Assembly (NCBI GenBank): GCA_017992605.1
Contig: JAGOOG010000003.1
Location: 1-64,000 of the forward strand
Reading direction: 5' to 3'
Source: Deltaproteobacteria bacterium
GTDB lineage: Bacteria > Desulfobacterota > Desulfomonilia > UBA1062
Length of the DNA stretch: 64,000 nucleotides
Shown: positions 8,558-17,602 of the stretch, piece by piece
How the letters are laid out: each line of letters opens with the position of its first letter
How positions within the stretch are numbered: the first letter of the stretch is position 1
The notes under the pieces: model-generated
Database searches by the model: none
Told to the model about the DNA's origin: nothing
The model's input: only the letters and a program-made list of their open reading frames with translations
Position numbers and translations under genes: made by a program

Positions 8558-9007
8558 CTACTTCCGTTCCACGAGCAGCGATCGCGCCCTGGCGACCTTC
8601 TCGTTCCGCTGGTTGGTGTAGAGCAGCTCCACGGTCACCATGTCCATCTTCCTGCCCGACTTGCTCGTCTTCTCCTCGATGGCCGCGATCTTCGGCGTGG
8701 CCGTTATGACGTCGCCGGGGTAGATCTCCTGATAGTACTCGTATTCCTCCTCGCCGTGGAGCACCATCATGAAGTTGATGGCCAGGTCCGTGATCACGAA
8801 GGGCATGGAGGTCGACCACATCATGGGCACGGTGAGGAACGTGGCAGGCGCCGGCGTGTCCTTGTATCCTTCCTTTCTTGCAGCCTCCCTGTCCTGGAAT
8901 ATGGGGTTCGGGTCGCCGATGGCCTTGGCCAACTCCCTGATCTTTCCCCGCTCCACCTCCCAGACGACGGGTGCGTACTCTTTTCCGATCTTTGAATGAT
9001 CCGCCAT
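8558..9007 (-). CDS. MaoC N-terminal-type dehydratase subunit (FAS1-like)
   Basis: 149 residues with a hotdog fold of the MaoC_dehydrat_N kind: GDPNPIFQDREAA near residue 30, APATFLTVP in the middle, and a C-terminal strand ending VERK. The ATG at 9007 has GGGAGG just upstream and is preferred to the TTG-type start at 9028, which overlaps the end of the thiolase gene. It is probably the partner subunit of the next gene product in an R-specific enoyl-CoA hydratase. Confidence 0.82.
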   Translation of the reverse strand: MADHSKIGKEYAPVVWEVERGKIRELAKAIGDPNPIFQDREAARKEGYKDTPAPATFLTVPMMWSTSMPFVITDLAINFMMVLHGEEEYEYYQEIYPGDVITATPKIAAIEEKTSKSGRKMDMVTVELLYTNQRNEKVARARSLLVERK

Positions 9008-9020
9008 GGATGACCTCCCT

Positions 9021-10229
9021 TCAGTCACCGTACCGGCCGATGATGGCTATACTGCAGACATTGAGCATGGGGAACCCGCCGAGGTTGTGGGTGAGCCCGA
9101 ACCTCGGATTTTTGATCTGCCGTTCTCCGGCCCTGCCCAGGAGCTGGAGGTACATCTCGTAGAGCATCCTCAGGCCCGAGGCACCGATGGGGTGGCCGAA
9201 GCACTTGAGCCCCCCGTCGACCTGGCAGGGGACCGTGCCGCCGCGGTCGAAAAAACCGTCCATGATGTCTTTCGGCGCCTTGCCCCGCGCCGAGATGTGC
9301 AGGTCCTCCATGGTGACGAGTTCGGTGATGGAGAAGCAGTCGTGCACCTCCATCATGCTGATCTCCTTCCTCGGGTCCTTGATGCCCGCCTCGGCATAGG
9401 CCGCAGCGCTCGCCTTGGTGGTGGTGACGAAGTGGGCACCGTCCCAGTCGCTGTATGACAGCTCGGTTCCGTTGGAAAGGGCCAACTGGAGAGCCTTGAC
9501 CGAGATGACATCCTTCTTGCCCAGCGACTTCGCGATCTCGGGCGTGGTCACGATGGCGCAGGCAGCGCCGTCGGAGACCCCGCAGCAGTCGAAGAGCCCC
9601 AGGGGAAAGGCGATCATGGGCGACATGAGCACCTGCTCCTCGGTGACCGGTCGCCTCAGGTGCGCCTTGGGGTTGAGCGCGCCGTTGGCGTGGCTCTTCA
9701 CCGAGACGTGGGCCATGGCCTTCTTGACCTCCTGGATGTCCAGGCCGTACCTGGCCGCATAGCCCGTGGCCAGCATGGCGAATCCGCCCGGGGCCGTCAG
9801 GTTCGGGAACCACATCGAGTTCGTGATCCCCATGGCCGAGCTGAACTCAGGCAGCCCGCCGTACCCGATGTCCTTGAGTTTCTCCACGCCCAGGGCCAGG
9901 GCTATGTCACAGGCCCCGGACGCCACCGCGTAGACCGCTCCACGGAAGGATTCCGTACCGCTGGCGCAGAAGTTCTCCACCCGGGTGACCGCTATGTTGG
10001 GCAGACGCAGCGTGGTCGAGGCCGCCAGGGCGCTCTTGCCGATGTGGATTTCATCGAAGCACACGCCGAGCCATGCAGCCTGGATCTCCTTCTTTTCGAT
10101 CCCGGCGTCCGCAATGCACTCAGTGAAGGCCTCCACCAGGAGGTCTTCCGCGCTCTCGTTCCACCGCTCCCCGAACTTGGAGCACCCCATGCCGAGAATG
10201 GCTACCTTATCTCTGATTCCGCTTGCCAT
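9021..10229 (-). CDS. SCP2-type thiolase family protein
   Basis: 402 residues. The nucleophile cysteine is in ENFCASGTESFRGA near residue 88, and the C-terminal catalytic histidine is in CFGHPIGASG near 350. The usual second catalytic Cys region reads LTHNLGGFP instead. This pattern is that of SCP-x type thiolases and the Ltp2 aldolases, which often need a DUF35 partner. Such a DUF35 domain is encoded in the adjacent gene. It should cleave a 3-ketoacyl-CoA or perform a retro-aldol cleavage; the sequence does not decide which. Confidence 0.86.
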   Translation of the reverse strand: MASGIRDKVAILGMGCSKFGERWNESAEDLLVEAFTECIADAGIEKKEIQAAWLGVCFDEIHIGKSALAASTTLRLPNIAVTRVENFCASGTESFRGAVYAVASGACDIALALGVEKLKDIGYGGLPEFSSAMGITNSMWFPNLTAPGGFAMLATGYAARYGLDIQEVKKAMAHVSVKSHANGALNPKAHLRRPVTEEQVLMSPMIAFPLGLFDCCGVSDGAACAIVTTPEIAKSLGKKDVISVKALQLALSNGTELSYSDWDGAHFVTTTKASAAAYAEAGIKDPRKEISMMEVHDCFSITELVTMEDLHISARGKAPKDIMDGFFDRGGTVPCQVDGGLKCFGHPIGASGLRMLYEMYLQLLGRAGERQIKNPRFGLTHNLGGFPMLNVCSIAIIGRYGD

Positions 10230-10240
10230 GGCTCACCTCC

Positions 10241-11698
10241 TCACCCTTGCACCTGGGGCACGGCCTTCCAGAAATAGCCCGTGAATCCCCGCATCGCATC
10301 TCGGGAACGCCGCCGGAAGGTCATCCTGATGGGCATGCCCACCTTGACCTGGTTCATGTCGCAGTCGGTGAAGTCAAGGAAGGCCTTGCCGCCGCCCGTG
10401 AACGAGACGATCCCGTACACCGCGGGAGGATCCACCGAAGGCGAGAGGAGGTCTCCCGTGAACATCTCCACCCTGCCGGGCTTGTCGGCGAACTCGTAGT
10501 CCTCGAACTGCCCCGCACACTGGCAGTCAGGGTTCACGCACACCGGCATGGGCGGGAACTGGGGTGTGCCGCACCTGGTACACCTGAGCCCGTTGAAGCC
10601 GAGGATCATCTTGCGCTTCCGCCACAGCACGGTCAGCGAGGAGTTCGGGTTCGCCTCGCCCCTGATGCCGAGGTCCGCCGTGATGAGGTCGCGGAACTTG
10701 GCGAACTTGAGATAGTTGGGGAAGTCCACCTTGGCTGCGAGGTAGCCGGACACGCCCATGGCCGGCTTGAATTTCTTGATCTTGTCCGTGACCTCGAAGC
10801 ACAGCACGTCGCACCCCTGTCCGAACCCCGCCAGCAGGAGTTTCTCCCCGGGCTTTGCCTGCTCCAGTGCCGCAGCGAACATGACGAGCGGGTGGGCAGT
10901 GCCGGTGTCGCCGCAGGTGCCGTGGAGATTGTCCTGGAGCTTGGCGGGATCGATGCCGAGGCTCTTCGCGATGGCCTTGTGGGTGCCGGTGAAGTAGCAC
11001 GGGTAGACCACCTTGCTGATGTCGGCCATGCCCATTGAGTACTTCTTGAGGAACCCGGCTATGGCCTCGGGGATGATCCTGCCGTACCCCTCGTCCCTGA
11101 CCCAGCGCTCCTCCCAGCCATAGTCGAACTCCTTGCCGGAACCCTTGTAGTGGTCGACGAAGTCGCAGCTGATGGAATGGGCACCCTTGAACTCGGCGAT
11201 CACGTCCTCGGTGCCGAAGAGCAGGGCTGCGGCACCGTCGCCGTAGAACATCTCGAACATGGTGGCCATCTTGGTGCGCCTCTGGTCGGAAGCCACCACG
11301 AGCACGCTGTTCTTCCCCCCGGACTTGACCGCCTCGACGGCGGCGATGGAAGCGGTCGTGCCCGCCTTCATACAGGCACTGAAGTCAGCTGCCCCGAGAC
11401 CCTCCTCCCTGAAGTTCAGGGCCGCGGCGACGATCCCCGCATTCAACCTGTCCGCAAAGGGCAGGGTCGTGGACGCGAGGTACATGCCGTCGACCTTCTT
11501 CCTGTCCTTGAGCGCCATGCAGTCATAGGCCGCAGCAACGGCCATGCTGACCGCATCCTCGTCCCAGTTGGCAATGGCCTTCTCGCCGCCGGCCACCGCC
11601 ATGATCACCGGGAAGTACCACGCCATGTTCTGGATAATGGTCATGCGGCTTATCCGGTAGCGCGGTATGTACCCTCCATACGCAGTGATGCCAACCAT
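10241..11698 (-). CDS. HMG-CoA-synthase-like protein fused to a DUF35 zinc-ribbon/OB-fold domain
   Basis: 485 residues. Residues 1 to about 345 are a thiolase-fold HMG-CoA synthase-like domain with a candidate nucleophile Cys in ADFSACMKAGTTA near 110, YGDGAAALLFG near 155, and a His in FTGTHKAI near 230. The segment HGTCGDTGTAHPL replaces the Asn-containing motif of ketoacyl synthases. Residues from about 365 form a rubredoxin-like zinc ribbon (CTRCG and CVNPDCQC) and an OB fold typical of DUF35. In archaea a separate DUF35 protein bridges thiolase and HMG-CoA synthase; here it is fused to the synthase and the thiolase gene is 11 bases downstream. The reaction is not known. Confidence 0.85.
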   Translation of the reverse strand: MVGITAYGGYIPRYRISRMTIIQNMAWYFPVIMAVAGGEKAIANWDEDAVSMAVAAAYDCMALKDRKKVDGMYLASTTLPFADRLNAGIVAAALNFREEGLGAADFSACMKAGTTASIAAVEAVKSGGKNSVLVVASDQRRTKMATMFEMFYGDGAAALLFGTEDVIAEFKGAHSISCDFVDHYKGSGKEFDYGWEERWVRDEGYGRIIPEAIAGFLKKYSMGMADISKVVYPCYFTGTHKAIAKSLGIDPAKLQDNLHGTCGDTGTAHPLVMFAAALEQAKPGEKLLLAGFGQGCDVLCFEVTDKIKKFKPAMGVSGYLAAKVDFPNYLKFAKFRDLITADLGIRGEANPNSSLTVLWRKRKMILGFNGLRCTRCGTPQFPPMPVCVNPDCQCAGQFEDYEFADKPGRVEMFTGDLLSPSVDPPAVYGIVSFTGGGKAFLDFTDCDMNQVKVGMPIRMTFRRRSRDAMRGFTGYFWKAVPQVQG

Positions 11699-11724
11699 AC
11701 CTGATTACCCCCTTTTACGAAATC

Positions 11725-12921
11725 TTACACCCCGCCGATGATTCCCTTCGATTTCAGATCAGCTATGTCATCCCCGGTCATGCCGAGGGACTTCAGCACG
11801 TCCGCCGTGTCCTGCCCGAGGGCCGGTCCGGCCCGGTCGTAGGCAGGCTCGTATCCAGAGAACTTGATGGGGGCTGCCACCTGAGGGATGGGCGATCCAT
11901 CGGGCCCGGGCACCTCCACCACGATCCCACGCGCCTGTGCGTGAGGGCTCGAGGTCGCCTCGAGGACGCTCAGCACCGGCTCAACGCAGGCGTCGACCTC
12001 GCTGAACACCTGCACCCAGTGGGACAGGTCCTGCGAACGGATGACCTCCGTGACCCGGTCCTTCAGTTCGCCGTTGATATCGGGCTCCAGGAGCCTGGCG
12101 ATATAGTGACCGAGCCCCAGGGCCTGCAGGAATGCGCTCAGGAACTGGGGCTCCAGGCCCCCAAAGGAGAGGTAGCGGCCGTCTTTGGTCTCGTAGAAGC
12201 CGTATAGGGACCCGCCGTTGAGGATCTCGGTCTCGTAGGCCGGCTCTGCCCCGCCCACCAGGCATCCCAGCGCGCTCACCACGTGGTAGGGGAACATGCC
12301 GTCGGTCATGGACACGTCGATGTGCTGACCCCTGCCCGTCCGCATCCGGCCGATGACGGCGGCCAGTATCCCGATGGCAGCGTTGTTGGAGCCCGACCCC
12401 ACGTCCGCCACCTGGATGCCCATGATGCCCGGTCCCGTCTCCCTCGATCCGGAGTAGCTCATGACACCCGCCAGGGAGAGGTAGTTGATGTCGTGGCCCG
12501 CCCTGTCGCGCAAGGGACCGGTCTGCCCGTAGCCCGTAATGGAGCAGTAGATGAGTCCCGGGTTGATCCCGGAGAGCGTCTCGTAGGACAGCCCGAGCCG
12601 CCCCATGGCCCCGGGGCGGAACTGTTCGATCACCACGTCGTAGCCCATTTCCGCGATGAGGCGTTTGATGATAGCGATGCTCTCCGGATACTTCAGGTCG
12701 AGCGCGATGGACTTCTTGTTCCTGTTGAGGAAGGCGTGCATGCACGAGACCGTGCACTGACTGTCCACGTAGGGCGGGGCGAGCCGGGCCATGTCCATGC
12801 GGGTGTGGGACTCCACCCGGAGCACCTCGGCGCCGAGATCACTCAGGATCATGGTGGCGAACGGCCCGGGGAGGAGGTACGTGAAGTCGAGGATCTTGAT
12901 GCCGGACAATAAGGGTTCCAT
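11725..12921 (-). CDS. Family III CoA-transferase / alpha-methylacyl-CoA racemase-like protein (CaiB/BaiF)
   Basis: 398 residues. It begins with GIKILDFTYLLPGPFATMIL, carries LDLKYPES and YDVVIEQFRPGAMGRLGL, and has an Asp in QVADVG near residue 170 that is the conserved acyl-carrying or catalytic Asp of this family. Members either transfer CoA between acids or epimerise 2-methylacyl-CoAs, and sequence by eye does not separate the two. The ATG at 12921 gives the family's normal length; the open frame to 13131 encodes a basic, unrelated stretch overlapping the promoter. It is the first gene of the six-gene operon, so it may supply the CoA thioester that the rest degrade. Confidence 0.85.
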   Translation of the reverse strand: MEPLLSGIKILDFTYLLPGPFATMILSDLGAEVLRVESHTRMDMARLAPPYVDSQCTVSCMHAFLNRNKKSIALDLKYPESIAIIKRLIAEMGYDVVIEQFRPGAMGRLGLSYETLSGINPGLIYCSITGYGQTGPLRDRAGHDINYLSLAGVMSYSGSRETGPGIMGIQVADVGSGSNNAAIGILAAVIGRMRTGRGQHIDVSMTDGMFPYHVVSALGCLVGGAEPAYETEILNGGSLYGFYETKDGRYLSFGGLEPQFLSAFLQALGLGHYIARLLEPDINGELKDRVTEVIRSQDLSHWVQVFSEVDACVEPVLSVLEATSSPHAQARGIVVEVPGPDGSPIPQVAAPIKFSGYEPAYDRAGPALGQDTADVLKSLGMTGDDIADLKSKGIIGGV

Positions 12922-13064
12922 GTCGATTACGCGACCTGCCTTTTCTTGTCGTATGACCTGGCGCCTAGAAACACGACGGGCCGTTCTGCCCCGATCTCGT
13001 GATGGAGGACCACAGCGAGGAAAGATCAAGGCTTGCAGGGTCCGGGGAATACGTCCCCACACCT

Positions 13065-13085
13065 GATGTAATACTTCATAACATC
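13065..13085. promoter_or_regulatory. Inverted repeat downstream of the acyl-CoA operon -10 box
   Basis: GATGT (13065-13069) and ACATC (13081-13085) face each other across 11 bases. With the -10 at 13099-13104 on the minus strand, the repeat would lie just after the transcription start, a common repressor position. Confidence 0.4.
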
Positions 13086-13098
13086 TGTATGGTACGGT

Positions 13099-13128
13099 AT
13101 TATTCCACTGCCGGCACGCCGTTGTCAA
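13099..13128 (-). promoter_or_regulatory. Sigma70-type promoter for the acyl-CoA operon
   Basis: On the minus strand TTGACA (13128-13123) and AATAAT (13104-13099) are 18 bases apart, upstream of the CoA-transferase gene at 12921. The untranslated leader would be about 170 bases. The 342-base gene-free stretch 12922-13263 otherwise shows only the palindromes listed next to this entry. Confidence 0.55.
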
Positions 13129-13144
13129 CATGTTTCGTATGTTT

Positions 13145-13159
13145 GTAATACATCATTAC
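13145..13159. promoter_or_regulatory. Palindrome GTAAT-N5-ATTAC upstream of the acyl-CoA promoter
   Basis: A perfect 5+5 inverted repeat lies about 20 bases upstream of the -35 box, where an activator or second operator would bind. It also lies upstream of the plus-strand glycosyltransferase gene at 13264, so either gene could be its target. Confidence 0.35.
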
Positions 13160-13263
13160 GATTTTACTTCTGCCTCGCCGCACGCTCCCCGGGCGGAATG
13201 CATTATCCACTTTGTCAGCTATCTTCTTGTTTTTATCCTTCATGATGATATAGGACAACTTCC

Positions 13264-14391
13264 ATGAGGGTGCTCATGGTCACGAACTCCTACCCGGATT
13301 TTCCTGGATCGCACCGGGGCCTCTTCATCAGGAAGCTGTGCCTGCATATGAACAAACAGGGCGTGGAGATAAAGGTCCTTACGCCGAGGATTCATTCTAG
13401 AAGTCCTTTCACTGAACACGATGAAGGCATAACGATCCATCGATTTCGATTCCCGAGCGGGAACAGGCCATTGAATCAGCTCGAATCAATCCCAGTGCTC
13501 CCCATGGCCGTCTATATGATAACCGGTCTTGCCGGTGCCTTGCAGCTCGCGGCACAATGGAAACCCCATGTCATCCATGGAAACTGGATCTTGCCCACCG
13601 GCCTCATTGCTGCACTGGCCGGGCGCTTCCTCCGGATACCAGTACTCAACACCGCACGGGGGATGGACGTGCGCATCAGCGAACGGCAGCCGCTGAGAGC
13701 GCTCTTCGGACTCGCCGTGAGACTTTCGGACATGGCGACCGTGGTTTCCTCCAGTATGAGGACCAGAACATGTCTTGAACATGCATCGATTACTCCCACA
13801 GGCGTAGACGATGCATTCTTCGATGTTCACCCGGGACGGATCACGAAAACCATCCTGTATACGAGGAGCCTCGAACGCGTATATGATGCCGAGACACTCA
13901 TCAGGGCCATGCCCATTGTCCGGGAGCGGGTCCCCGAGGGGCGCCTCATTATCGCGGGATCGGGGTCCCAAGAGGTTTTCCTCAGGACTCTTGCCCGGAA
14001 TACCGGACCGGGGGACAGCATCACCTTCCTCGGCCTCGTCCCCTCCGATCACATACCGGCCCTGATGGAACAGGCTTCGGTGTTCGTGTCCCCGGCACTG
14101 TCGGACGGCACATCCATCGCGCTCATGGAGGCCATCGCTGCCGGCCTCATCCCGGTAGTGACGGACATCGATGCAAACCGGCCGTTGATAAGGAACGGCA
14201 TGGACGGCCTCCTCTTTGAACCCGGGAATGAAAAGGATCTTGCCGAAAAGATCATCACCGCCTTCTCGGGGGCCATACCCCCTGGAACCCTTGATATCAA
14301 GCGGAAGGAGTACAGGTCGAGGGTTTCCTGGCGCTCAGTTGCCGGAGATTTCATCTCCTTGTACAAAGGCTTCTCCCAGGGGCGCACCTGA
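13264..14391 (+). CDS. Glycosyltransferase family 4
   Basis: 375 residues of GT-B fold. The N-terminal domain opens RVLMVTNSYPDFPGSHRG (residues 2-19). The C-terminal domain has ILYTRSLERVYDAETLIRA and a nucleotide-sugar site around ALSDGTSIALMEAIAAG near residue 285, where Asp replaces the more usual Glu of the EGxP pattern. It transfers a sugar from a nucleotide donor to a growing glycan at the inner membrane. A weak AGGA ribosome site lies 8 bases upstream. It opens the plus-strand O-polysaccharide run. Confidence 0.85.
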   Translation: MRVLMVTNSYPDFPGSHRGLFIRKLCLHMNKQGVEIKVLTPRIHSRSPFTEHDEGITIHRFRFPSGNRPLNQLESIPVLPMAVYMITGLAGALQLAAQWKPHVIHGNWILPTGLIAALAGRFLRIPVLNTARGMDVRISERQPLRALFGLAVRLSDMATVVSSSMRTRTCLEHASITPTGVDDAFFDVHPGRITKTILYTRSLERVYDAETLIRAMPIVRERVPEGRLIIAGSGSQEVFLRTLARNTGPGDSITFLGLVPSDHIPALMEQASVFVSPALSDGTSIALMEAIAAGLIPVVTDIDANRPLIRNGMDGLLFEPGNEKDLAEKIITAFSGAIPPGTLDIKRKEYRSRVSWRSVAGDFISLYKGFSQGRT

Positions 14392-14560
14392 ACATGCACG
14401 CGGCCGTGCAGGCAGGATCACTGTTGCTTATTACCCCATCCTATTGTATCCATTGATCCAGTATTGTTTTATGGATTTCCAGGAGTCTTTCGTAAAAACA
14501 GACAAGCCCTCCGGTTCACCCGGTTGAGCGGAGCATTGCGTATAACCACATGATTGCACT

Positions 14561-15406
14561 ATGACAGCCACACCACCAGAATCCACCAGGCACAGCATCT
14601 GCATAAAGAAAAAGAGCGGGTTTCAGGCGGCCGACCTGAGGGAAATCTCACATTACCGGGACTTCCTCGGCTTTCTGGTTATCAGGGACATCAAGGTCAA
14701 GTACAAACAGACGGTCCTGGGCGGGTTGTGGGCCATCATCAGACCGTTCTGCATGATGATCGTGTTCACGCTCTTCTTCGGAAAGCTGGCGAAAATTCCT
14801 TCTGACGGATTACCATACTCCATCTTCAATTATACTGCCATGGTCGTATGGACGTACTTCTCTACAGCCATCACGGGATCCAGCAACAGCCTGATCGGAT
14901 CAAGCAGTCTTATATCAAAGGTATACTTTCCACGACTCTTCATCCCCCTGACCCCCATACTTGCAGGCCTCCTGGATTTTATTATCGCCTTTCTCGTGGT
15001 CATCTGCATGATGTTCTATTATCGGATCTATCCTACCATCATGGTCCTTTTCCTTCCCGTCCTGTCACTGCTCATGGTGCTTTCAGCCACAGGGGTCGGC
15101 CTCATTTTCTCCGCCATGAACGCGAAGTACCGGGACATTCAATACACTATTCCCTTCCTGACCCAGTTCTGGATGTTCGCCACACCCATCGTGTATCCTG
15201 CTTCGCTCGTTCCTGAGCGGTATCGAATGATCTATGCGTTGAATCCCATGACAGGCATCGTGGAGGGATTCCGCTCCGCACTCCTTGGGACGATCGCCTT
15301 CCCCACGGAGATGGTGCTCATATCCGCGGCAGTGAGCACAGCCCTGTTCATCGTGGGCATCGTCTATTTCAACCAGGTGGAACGATATCTTGCGGATGTG
15401 ATCTAG
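14561..15406 (+). CDS. wzm: ABC-2 type polysaccharide export permease (Wzm/TagG family)
   Basis: 281 residues. A cytoplasmic N-terminus with [20 protein letters not shown] is followed by about six membrane segments, ending near HLRIPD-free residues ERYLADVI. This is the ABC2_membrane type that exports lipid-linked O-polysaccharide across the inner membrane. It is followed after 2 bases by the matching ATPase gene. No clear ribosome site is visible before this ATG. In the 169 bases before it only a small TGCACG/CGTGCA hairpin (14395-14410) stands out. Confidence 0.9.
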   Translation: MTATPPESTRHSICIKKKSGFQAADLREISHYRDFLGFLVIRDIKVKYKQTVLGGLWAIIRPFCMMIVFTLFFGKLAKIPSDGLPYSIFNYTAMVVWTYFSTAITGSSNSLIGSSSLISKVYFPRLFIPLTPILAGLLDFIIAFLVVICMMFYYRIYPTIMVLFLPVLSLLMVLSATGVGLIFSAMNAKYRDIQYTIPFLTQFWMFATPIVYPASLVPERYRMIYALNPMTGIVEGFRSALLGTIAFPTEMVLISAAVSTALFIVGIVYFNQVERYLADVI

Positions 15407-15408
15407 CG

Positions 15409-16737
15409 ATGAGCGACCCGATCATTCAATCCGACTCCCTCTCAAAGATCTATCGTCTGGGATCCAGAGAACGGGAGAACAGGACTTTCCGGGAGGCTTT
15501 CATGGACGCATTGGCTTCCCCGGTCCGCAATCTTCGGGAACTCAGGAGACTCACGACCTTCAGGCCCGAGGAGACAGGGACAAAGTCAGACCCTGACAAG
15601 AAAGAGACGGACTTCATCTGGGCGTTGAAGGATGTATCCTTTGCCGTTGAAGAGGGCGAGGTCACAGGAATTATCGGGAAAAACGGGGCTGGAAAGAGTA
15701 CGCTCCTGAAGATCCTGAGCCGCATTACGGAGCCCACTTCAGGAGAGGTCTACCTGCACGGCCGTGTATCAAGCCTGCTTGAGGTGGGTACCGGATTTCA
15801 CCCTGAACTCACCGGGAGGGAGAATATCTACCTGAATGGTACCATCCTCGGTATGAGGAAAGCCGAGATCGACCGGAAGTTCGATCAGATTGTCGCATTC
15901 AGCGAGGTGGAGAAATTCCTCGACACTCCGGTGAAGCGATATTCAAGCGGCATGTATGTCCGCCTTGCCTTTGCCGTGGCAGCTCACCTGGAATCGGAAA
16001 TTCTCCTGGTGGACGAGGTGCTTGCTGTCGGCGACGCGGCATTCCAGAAGAAATGCCTCGGGAAAATGAGCGACATATCCTCCCGGGAAGGCAGAACCAT
16101 CCTGTTCGTCAGCCATAACATGCCTGCCGTGAGAAAGTTCTGCAAGAGGGGGATCCTGCTGGATGGCGGGCAGATCCAGCTCGACGGGGATGTGAACACC
16201 GTCGTCAACCGCTACCTGGAGCTCGGCAGTCATACCACCAGTTCCGTTACATGGGACCCGGACAAGAGGCCGGGTAATAGATCAATGGAGATTGTCTCCC
16301 TGATGCTCTCGGATGAGAGGGACCGGGAGACGTCCGTCACGAACATATCCGCGGATCTGTTCGTCCGGATCACGTACCGTGTCAAGGCCGACAGGGCTGT
16401 CCCCCAATTCTCCCTCATGCTCTTCGATGTCGATGGGAACAGCGTCTTCAGTTCCCTCAACAATAAAGACAACAACCTCTACGGAGCCCCGGTCTCAAAA
16501 GGGATATTCCGCACACGTTGTCGTATCCCCGGCAACCTTATGAATGCCGGCCGATTTTCCATCTCCGTAGCCGGTTTCGTAAACAACTGGTATGAAGGAT
16601 TCCGCGTTGAGAACGTCCTGTCTTTTGACGCAGTGGATGACGGGGTTCTCAAGGGCGACTACCACGGTAACTACAGCGGCCCTGTCAGACCACTTCTGTC
16701 ATGGCATACCGAGCAGATACAGGACGGCAAGGAATGA
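15409..16737 (+). CDS. wzt: ABC transporter ATPase for O-polysaccharide export with Wzt-type C-terminal domain
   Basis: 442 residues. Walker [10 protein letters not shown] is near residue 88, the signature [12 protein letters not shown] near 182, and Walker [16 protein letters not shown] near 202. A C-terminal extension of about 170 residues looks like the Wzt carbohydrate-binding domain that recognises a capped or modified chain end before export. The N-terminal region before Walker A is longer than usual by some 30 residues. It works with the permease encoded immediately upstream, marking this locus as the ABC-transporter-dependent type rather than Wzx/Wzy. Methyltransferases encoded downstream could supply the chain-terminating mark it reads. 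Confidence 0.9.
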   Translation: MSDPIIQSDSLSKIYRLGSRERENRTFREAFMDALASPVRNLRELRRLTTFRPEETGTKSDPDKKETDFIWALKDVSFAVEEGEVTGIIGKNGAGKSTLLKILSRITEPTSGEVYLHGRVSSLLEVGTGFHPELTGRENIYLNGTILGMRKAEIDRKFDQIVAFSEVEKFLDTPVKRYSSGMYVRLAFAVAAHLESEILLVDEVLAVGDAAFQKKCLGKMSDISSREGRTILFVSHNMPAVRKFCKRGILLDGGQIQLDGDVNTVVNRYLELGSHTTSSVTWDPDKRPGNRSMEIVSLMLSDERDRETSVTNISADLFVRITYRVKADRAVPQFSLMLFDVDGNSVFSSLNNKDNNLYGAPVSKGIFRTRCRIPGNLMNAGRFSISVAGFVNNWYEGFRVENVLSFDAVDDGVLKGDYHGNYSGPVRPLLSWHTEQIQDGKE

Positions 16738-16769
16738 GACTCTCCATGAAAATCCAGTGAACATTCTAT

Positions 16770-17594
16770 ATGGAAAAGAATATTGACAAGCTCAATGCTG
16801 AATTCTGGAATGAATTGTGCGGCAACGCCCTTGCCAGACATCTCGGGATAAGCGACCATTCCATTGAATCATTGCAGAAATTCGACAAGTACTATCTGGA
16901 CTATTATCCGTACCTCCTTCAGGAAGTACCGCTGAAGGAATTCGCCGGCAAGAAGGTCTTGGAGATAGGCTTGGGATATGGAACCCTCGGACAACAGATC
17001 GTTGAGGCCGGCGCCTGTTACACTGGACTGGATGTGGCCAAAGGACCTGTAAGGATGATGCTCCATCGCCTGGCACTCCAGAATCTTCATGGCACCGTTC
17101 TCAGGGGGAGCATACTGGATAGCCCGTTCGGCAGAGAGGAATTTGATGCCGTTGTATCCATAGGATGTTATCATCACACCGGTGATGTGAGACGATGCGT
17201 AGACGAAACATACCGCATACTGAAGCGTGGCGGAAAGGCCTATATCATGCTCTATAATCAATTCTCTTTCAGGCAGTGGAGGAATTGGCCGAAACAGACC
17301 CTCCTTTGCCTCTTCACTACATGGGGCATAATGAAAAAGAAGAACAGCGTCATTAATGATGAGATGCGGAGATCATACGATGCCGACAGTCACGAGGTTG
17401 CAGCACCCGAGACAAGCTTCCATTCCATTCATGAATTGGGAACCATGTTCAGCCGGTACTCCTCCGCCAGGTTTTCAAAACAGAATTGTGATCATCTCAT
17501 ACTTTTCCACCGTCTTACCATTCAGAGAGAATACCTTCTATCAAGCCTGGGTAAATACTTGGGCCTGGATATCTATGTTACTGCGACCAAATAA
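16770..17594 (+). CDS. Class I SAM-dependent methyltransferase
   Basis: 274 residues. The SAM-binding motif VLEIGLGYGTLGQ is near residue 60, followed by the acidic GLDVAKGP and FDAVVSIGCYHHTGD near 125. The substrate is not evident; given its position after wzt it may modify the O-polysaccharide or its end. No ribosome site is obvious. Base composition is more AT-rich than the genes on either side of the locus, as is the next gene, suggesting separate acquisition. Confidence 0.78.
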   Translation: MEKNIDKLNAEFWNELCGNALARHLGISDHSIESLQKFDKYYLDYYPYLLQEVPLKEFAGKKVLEIGLGYGTLGQQIVEAGACYTGLDVAKGPVRMMLHRLALQNLHGTVLRGSILDSPFGREEFDAVVSIGCYHHTGDVRRCVDETYRILKRGGKAYIMLYNQFSFRQWRNWPKQTLLCLFTTWGIMKKKNSVINDEMRRSYDADSHEVAAPETSFHSIHELGTMFSRYSSARFSKQNCDHLILFHRLTIQREYLLSSLGKYLGLDIYVTATK

Positions 17595-17602
17595 GGACCA
17601 TC

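Noticed and set aside
12922-13131. N-terminal extension of the CoA-transferase
   Set aside because: The extension is basic and unlike the family, and it overlaps the -10 box and a palindrome.
13227-13254. Plus-strand promoter TTGTTT-N16-TATAGG before the glycosyltransferase gene
   Set aside because: The -10 would overlap the ribosome site and leave almost no leader before ATG 13264. It is more likely chance.
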